Shown here in pieces: positions 60,558 through 64,000 of a stretch of 64,000 nucleotides of DNA. Each line of letters starts with the position of its first letter. Position 1 is the first letter of the stretch. The position numbers and the translations under genes are program-made. Source of the stretch: Dillenia suffruticosa (Eukaryota; Streptophyta; Magnoliopsida; Dilleniales; Dilleniaceae); NCBI GenBank assembly GCA_033439265.1, contig JAVTVX010000030.1, positions 4,528,501 through 4,592,500 of the forward strand, read 5' to 3'. The notes beneath the pieces are model-generated. The model was not told the DNA's origin and did not search any database. It saw only the letters and a program-made list of their open reading frames with translations.

Positions 60558-61089
60558 GCAAAATACTGTAATTTTCCGGCCGACAACATCAGTTTCTGGT
60601 GGCTCCATTAGAGAGAGATAGAGAGAATCCGAGGGAAGAGAAAGTTTGAGAGAGAGAGAGAGGGATTTTTGGGTTTCTATTTTTTTAGGAGAGTCTTGGA
60701 AGCGGATGTGAGAGGAGAGAGAGAGAGATGTTAGTGAAAAGACTATAAAACCCTTTCGTTGTTGATGTGGCAGTCACACAACAGCAATCGAACAACTTGT
60801 CATTGCCACTTTTGCTTACGTGGAGCTGCCACGTTAGCAAAATGCTGATGTGGCAACATGGGATAATGGTCAATGCTGACATGGTGATGACATGTATGCA
60901 TCCGTACCGCCATTTAAGCAGCTACGTCATGTCACGTCATCAGTTAATGGTCAGATGTCACTGTCATTGACGGAAAAATCAACTCGTTACAGTTTAGAAA
61001 TTTGAGTATTACAAAGTAACATTTCTAACTGTGGGGACTAATTTGTGAAAAATAGAGTAAACTTTAAGCGCTAAACAAGTAATTTACTC
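60558..61089 (-). repeat. Right terminal inverted repeat of the MULE
   Basis: 532 bp, the reverse complement of the left arm, ending ...AAGTAATTTACTC and followed by the target duplication TAATTCCTAG. Confidence 0.88.
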
Positions 61090-61099
61090 TAATTCCTAG

Positions 61100-61992
61100 A
61101 ATAAATCGTTTACTAATTAATTTAATGATTTTTTTGGGGGGATTTTTATTGATGCCAATAAACCAACTTAATTATTTCGAGGGGCACTTCGAAAATTATT
61201 AATTTATTTGAAGACAACTTTGAGTTTGGGAATTTTCTTTGACTAATAATAGGAAACAAGACCCAAAAAGAGGTGCTTTTCATACGCGAATCTTTTATCA
61301 CTTATAAACCTTTGCTACTTTATATCATCATTAGTTTTCTTCTCAAATTGCAAGGGAAAAACAAATATGGTGGAGGTTGAGACCAACTGGGGTATAGCTT
61401 AATGGAGAAAGGGTGTCGGCACAGACCGAGTCAGAGATTCCTTGAATCAAGAAGGACAAGATCTTCTCGAAACATTTCCGATCTTTATCTGAGAAAACTT
61501 AAAATTCTTTGGTTGATATGATCGATCTTTCAAGTATTTTTGGTTTATAATATTCCGATCATTAGGATCATAGTCTAAAATATTTCTACATAGATCGGGA
61601 TCAATAGGAAAATCTTCCGATTTAAATTCAATTCTAGGTTTTTTTCGTTAAACTTTGTAATTGAACCAAATGATCACCATCATCTCCAAATATTGGTACT
61701 GGCTTATAATATAATTTCATTCCCTAGTGATTTAAAAAAATATCAATTAATTTACTCTAACGCTACCTAAAATTATGTAATCAAGAAATATAAATATTTT
61801 TATTGACACTAACTTGACAACAATGAAATAACAATTCAACAAGAGAATACCCATTTAAAAAAATTACTAAATTATTAAATCATCTGAATTTCCAAAAAAA
61901 AAAAAAATTATGCCCTAAATATGAATGATACAAATAATATTGCACTTGCACATAAAAAAAATCATTCCATCCATTCAGCATATCTATACAAC
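61100..61992. other. Intergenic DNA, no gene recognised
   Basis: AT-rich, with repeated CCGATC/GATCGG words at 61480-61620 but no frame or element that can be supported. Confidence 0.45.
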
Positions 61993-62105
61993 TACTACAC
62001 AAACTTTTTTTTTTTTTTTTTTTTTACAAGAATTTGAGCTGGGATCATCTGATTGTGGGAGGGGGTTTAAGACTGTCCCCTTGAGACACAATTACTACAC
62101 AAACT
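61993..62105 (-). mobile_element. Short retroposon with perfect 13-bp target duplication
   Basis: TACTACACAAACT occurs at 61993-62005 and 62093-62105. The insert starts, on the minus strand, at about 62085 with CAAGGGGACAGTCTTAAACC. It has CAGATGATCCCAGC and a B-box-like GCTCAAATTCTTGT and ends in A21 (the T run 62005-62025). The body is only about 65 bp. It is related to the insert at 26426-26543. Confidence 0.8.
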
Positions 62106-62109
62106 AGTG

Positions 62110-63140
62110 AATAAACACAAAAAAATTTATTCTATAACCTCATCCAAGAACAATAAGTAAAATAAAAAAAAATTAACAAAATCAATTTAACAAAATGATA
62201 TTAGGGTTTAATACTAATTGTTAAATTAAAAAAATTAATTGAAAATTTGATTCAAATCTACGTGTACTTTTTTTACACGGCAAGAATGGATTTTTCTTCA
62301 AGAGAATCGGAGAAAGGACAGGAAAAAGATAATGGATGGGACTTGGGAAGAGAGGCCGAGAGGGAGAGGAGGAAAAGTTCCGGGGAAGAGGAGAGAGAAG
62401 ATAAAAAGTTCTAAAAGTGGACTTGTTAATACAAAATTAATATTTTTTTTTTGTTGGCTTGACTTTAAAAATTATAAAATATTTTTTTATTGACTTAAAG
62501 TAAGTGTTGATTTTATATTTTATTTTTGTTATTTAATGGGTTTTTAAAAAAAAATTATGTGAAATTTATGATTTTTAAAAAAGATAAATATAGACAAAAT
62601 TATAGTTGAGTGGGTACAAAATAAATATCGGATATAAATAATAATAAAATTTTCAAAATTTGAGGGAATACAATTGCCCACCTTGGCCATTACATGGGTC
62701 CGCCACTGCTTAAGGTTCTACTAGGTTACCCGGTTTTAATATATTAAAAAAATGAAAATTGTCTTAATATATTGATTATTTATGATTTTATTATATGTGA
62801 GTGAGTAAATTGTTAAATTCTCAACACTTACTAAGAATAAAACCAAAAATTTAAAGCAAAATTTGTTAAATTATTTGCCGAATCGAATGTTGAAAAATAG
62901 GTTATATTTATATATATCATGGCAAATTAAGCAAAAATTGGTAAAAATCTCTAGTCAAAGTTATTTTTTATTTATTCATATTTTTCACCTTCCAATATAT
63001 TCTAAAATATGCTTATCTTTTGATTCATTAAAAAAGAACCTAGTTTAATTAATCAACAAAATCATCTATTTGTTAATATTATTTAAAAAAAAAATAATAA
63101 GAAAATTGATAGAGAAGGAAGACTTTGCCATCCGGTGTAG
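62110..63140. other. Intergenic DNA, nothing recognised
   Basis: AT-rich with A/T homopolymers and a purine patch at 62310-62405. No gene is supported. Confidence 0.5.
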
Positions 63141-63146
63141 ATTTTT

Positions 63147-63608
63147 CTATCTAGTTGCTAAAAATGAAGTTTTAATACTGATATAAGAAAGTCTAACAAA
63201 AAGGGTACAGAGTAGAAGATCAAAAATCAATTCTATTTTGATGGCAATGACACTTTTGCAATGAAAAATACTATTTTTACAGATAAAAAGAAAAATAAAA
63301 AGAGAAAGGAAATTAAAAGAATCGGAATGTATTTTCTTCACAAATGGTAGGCAAACGTTGCTGTCTCGAATTAAGCACGTTTCTCCAACGATTTGAGCAA
63401 CGTATCTTCCTTCTAAGCATCCTTGTATGATTAAAGAGCCTACCTTTGTTTGAATCCTGTCAGAACCTTCTTCCACCTTCGACATCAATTCCTTAAACTG
63501 CCTTGCAGTCAAGCCAACCTTAATTCTCACACTGCTTGTACTTGTATTTGTTGTTGGGTTCAAATTCAAAGGATAAACTACTTGTTTCCTCCCAAACGTA
63601 TTACCCAT
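63147..63608 (-). CDS. Small MGN-starting protein, paralogue 2, with long hydrophobic C terminus
   Basis: The start at 63608 is chosen because MGNTFGR matches paralogue 1 and a myristoylation signal; an in-frame ATG at 63659 would hide it behind 17 residues. The frame is 153 aa. The core SVRIKVGLTARQFKELMSKV, VGSLIIQGCLEGRYVAQIVG aligns with the gene at 57897-58217. After about residue 105 the sequence becomes hydrophobic and Phe/Ile/Leu-rich (FNFLSLFIFLF and onward) with no counterpart in paralogue 1. This could be lost-stop read-through, retained intron sequence or a real tail. No function is assigned. Confidence 0.7.
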   Translation of the reverse strand: MGNTFGRKQVVYPLNLNPTTNTSTSSVRIKVGLTARQFKELMSKVEEGSDRIQTKVGSLIIQGCLEGRYVAQIVGETCLIRDSNVCLPFVKKIHSDSFNFLSLFIFLFICKNSIFHCKSVIAIKIELIFDLLLCTLFVRLSYISIKTSFLATR

Positions 63609-63663
63609 CTTGGTGCTGTTGATTCTCTTCTCGGCCAGTACTTCACAACTCTCTCTCACCCTC

Positions 63664-63683
63664 TATATATATATTTATATATT
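63664..63683 (-). promoter_or_regulatory. Probable TATA box of MGN paralogue 2
   Basis: The minus strand reads ATATATAAATATATATATAG about 60-75 bases upstream of the chosen ATG, which gives a plausible short leader and supports the 63608 start. Confidence 0.4.
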
Positions 63684-64000
63684 TTGCTTAGCTTTGCTTA
63701 GGTATGGAATTTGTGGATGTTAGGGATCTGAATTTATATGGGAAAGATGAAGCCTTGTTAAAAAGCGAACGCCGCCTTTATGCGAATGGTGACTATTGAA
63801 TAAATTGAGCGGATTTGTTTAATGAAAGAATTGAATTCAAGCATGTGATGCTCAAAAATCCTGCACACGTAGAGACCCATAACCATGGCATGGCATGGCT
63901 TGGGGTACGCGTGGCATTTCTTTTTCCGTGTATGTATATCTTTTGGAAAGCTTGACGCAGTCACATTTTTTATTATATATTCTTTAGTTTTCAAACAATA

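Larger units (their letters stand above)
58525..61089. mobile_element. Non-autonomous Mutator-like element (Pack-MULE) with long TIRs
   Basis: The element is 2565 bp. The left TIR (58617 to about 59198) is the inverted counterpart of about 60558-61089. Both start GAGTAAATTACTT and run through GACATGACGT, CCACGTAAGCAAAAGTG, GGTTTTAT, TAGAAACCCAAAAATCCC and CTCGGATTCTCTC to GAAACTGATGT. The flanks are near-perfect 10-bp target duplications, TAATTCGTAG (58515-58524) and TAATTCCTAG (61090-61099). The left end has 92 extra bases bounded by a repeated GAGTAAATTACTTACTT (58525 and 58617). No transposase is present. The inside holds two fragments resembling a poly(A)-binding protein gene. Confidence 0.88.

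Noticed and set aside
61380-61440. tRNA-like word GGGGTATAGCTTAATGG
   Set aside because: No matching B box or cloverleaf could be drawn downstream, so neither a tRNA nor a SINE is supported.
1-64000. CRISPR arrays, rRNA or bacterial-type operons
   Set aside because: None seen. Spliced genes and plant transposons show that this is eukaryotic nuclear DNA.

Overview
This window is nuclear DNA of a flowering plant, most likely a core eudicot. It is AT-rich and gene-sparse. Genes have several GT-AG introns, intergenic DNA is full of (AG)n/(CT)n tracts, and there are plant-type Ty1/copia, LINE, SINE and Mutator-like elements. The neighbouring TGD4-like and chloroplast Cpn10 genes match, from memory, an adjacent pair in Arabidopsis (At2g44640/At2g44650). 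I cannot name the species.

Layout. 1-4300: AT-rich intergenic DNA with a GC-richer patch (about 1.34-1.88 kb), a degenerate tandem duplication and SINE-like relics. 4307-9976 (+): an apparently intact five-exon TGD4-like lipid-transfer gene, 469 aa. 10575-15729 (-): an intact seven-exon chloroplast chaperonin-10 gene, 139 aa, tail to tail with TGD4, with a LINE 3' fragment in its largest intron. 16.46-17.80 kb: a duplicated AT-rich module with GA-rich tracts. 20346-25051 (+): a two-exon gene for a secreted, probably GPI-anchored, cysteine-rich protein. 26.4-27.12 kb: two SINE-type retroposons. 27140-43330 (+): a decayed granule-bound starch synthase (GBSS1-like) pseudogene, split by two related Ty1/copia elements in the same antisense orientation (27600-34538 and 34850-41886), each with a perfect 5-bp target-site duplication. 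46128-47681 (-): an intact six-exon ARP1-like RRM protein gene, 280 aa. 48-57.5 kb: gene-poor DNA with a second LINE relic and a cluster of SINE pieces. 57897-58217 (-) and 63147-63608 (-): two related small MGN-starting genes. Between them, at 58525-61089, is a non-autonomous Mutator-like element with inverted repeats of more than 500 bp, a near-perfect 10-bp target duplication and two fragments resembling a poly(A)-binding protein gene, that is, a Pack-MULE.

The living genes are unrelated housekeeping or regulatory genes: plastid lipid import, plastid protein folding, a cell-surface glycoprotein, an RNA-binding protein and two small putatively myristoylated proteins. The most unusual material is in the mobile elements. 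The LTRs carry two adjacent hairpins that are kept, one with compensatory changes, between two otherwise diverged LTR types. Both copia copies share a YVDD-to-YVGD change in reverse transcriptase although their LTR pairs differ by only about 1-2.4% by eye, which suggests movement in trans. All alignments were done by eye; no searches were run.
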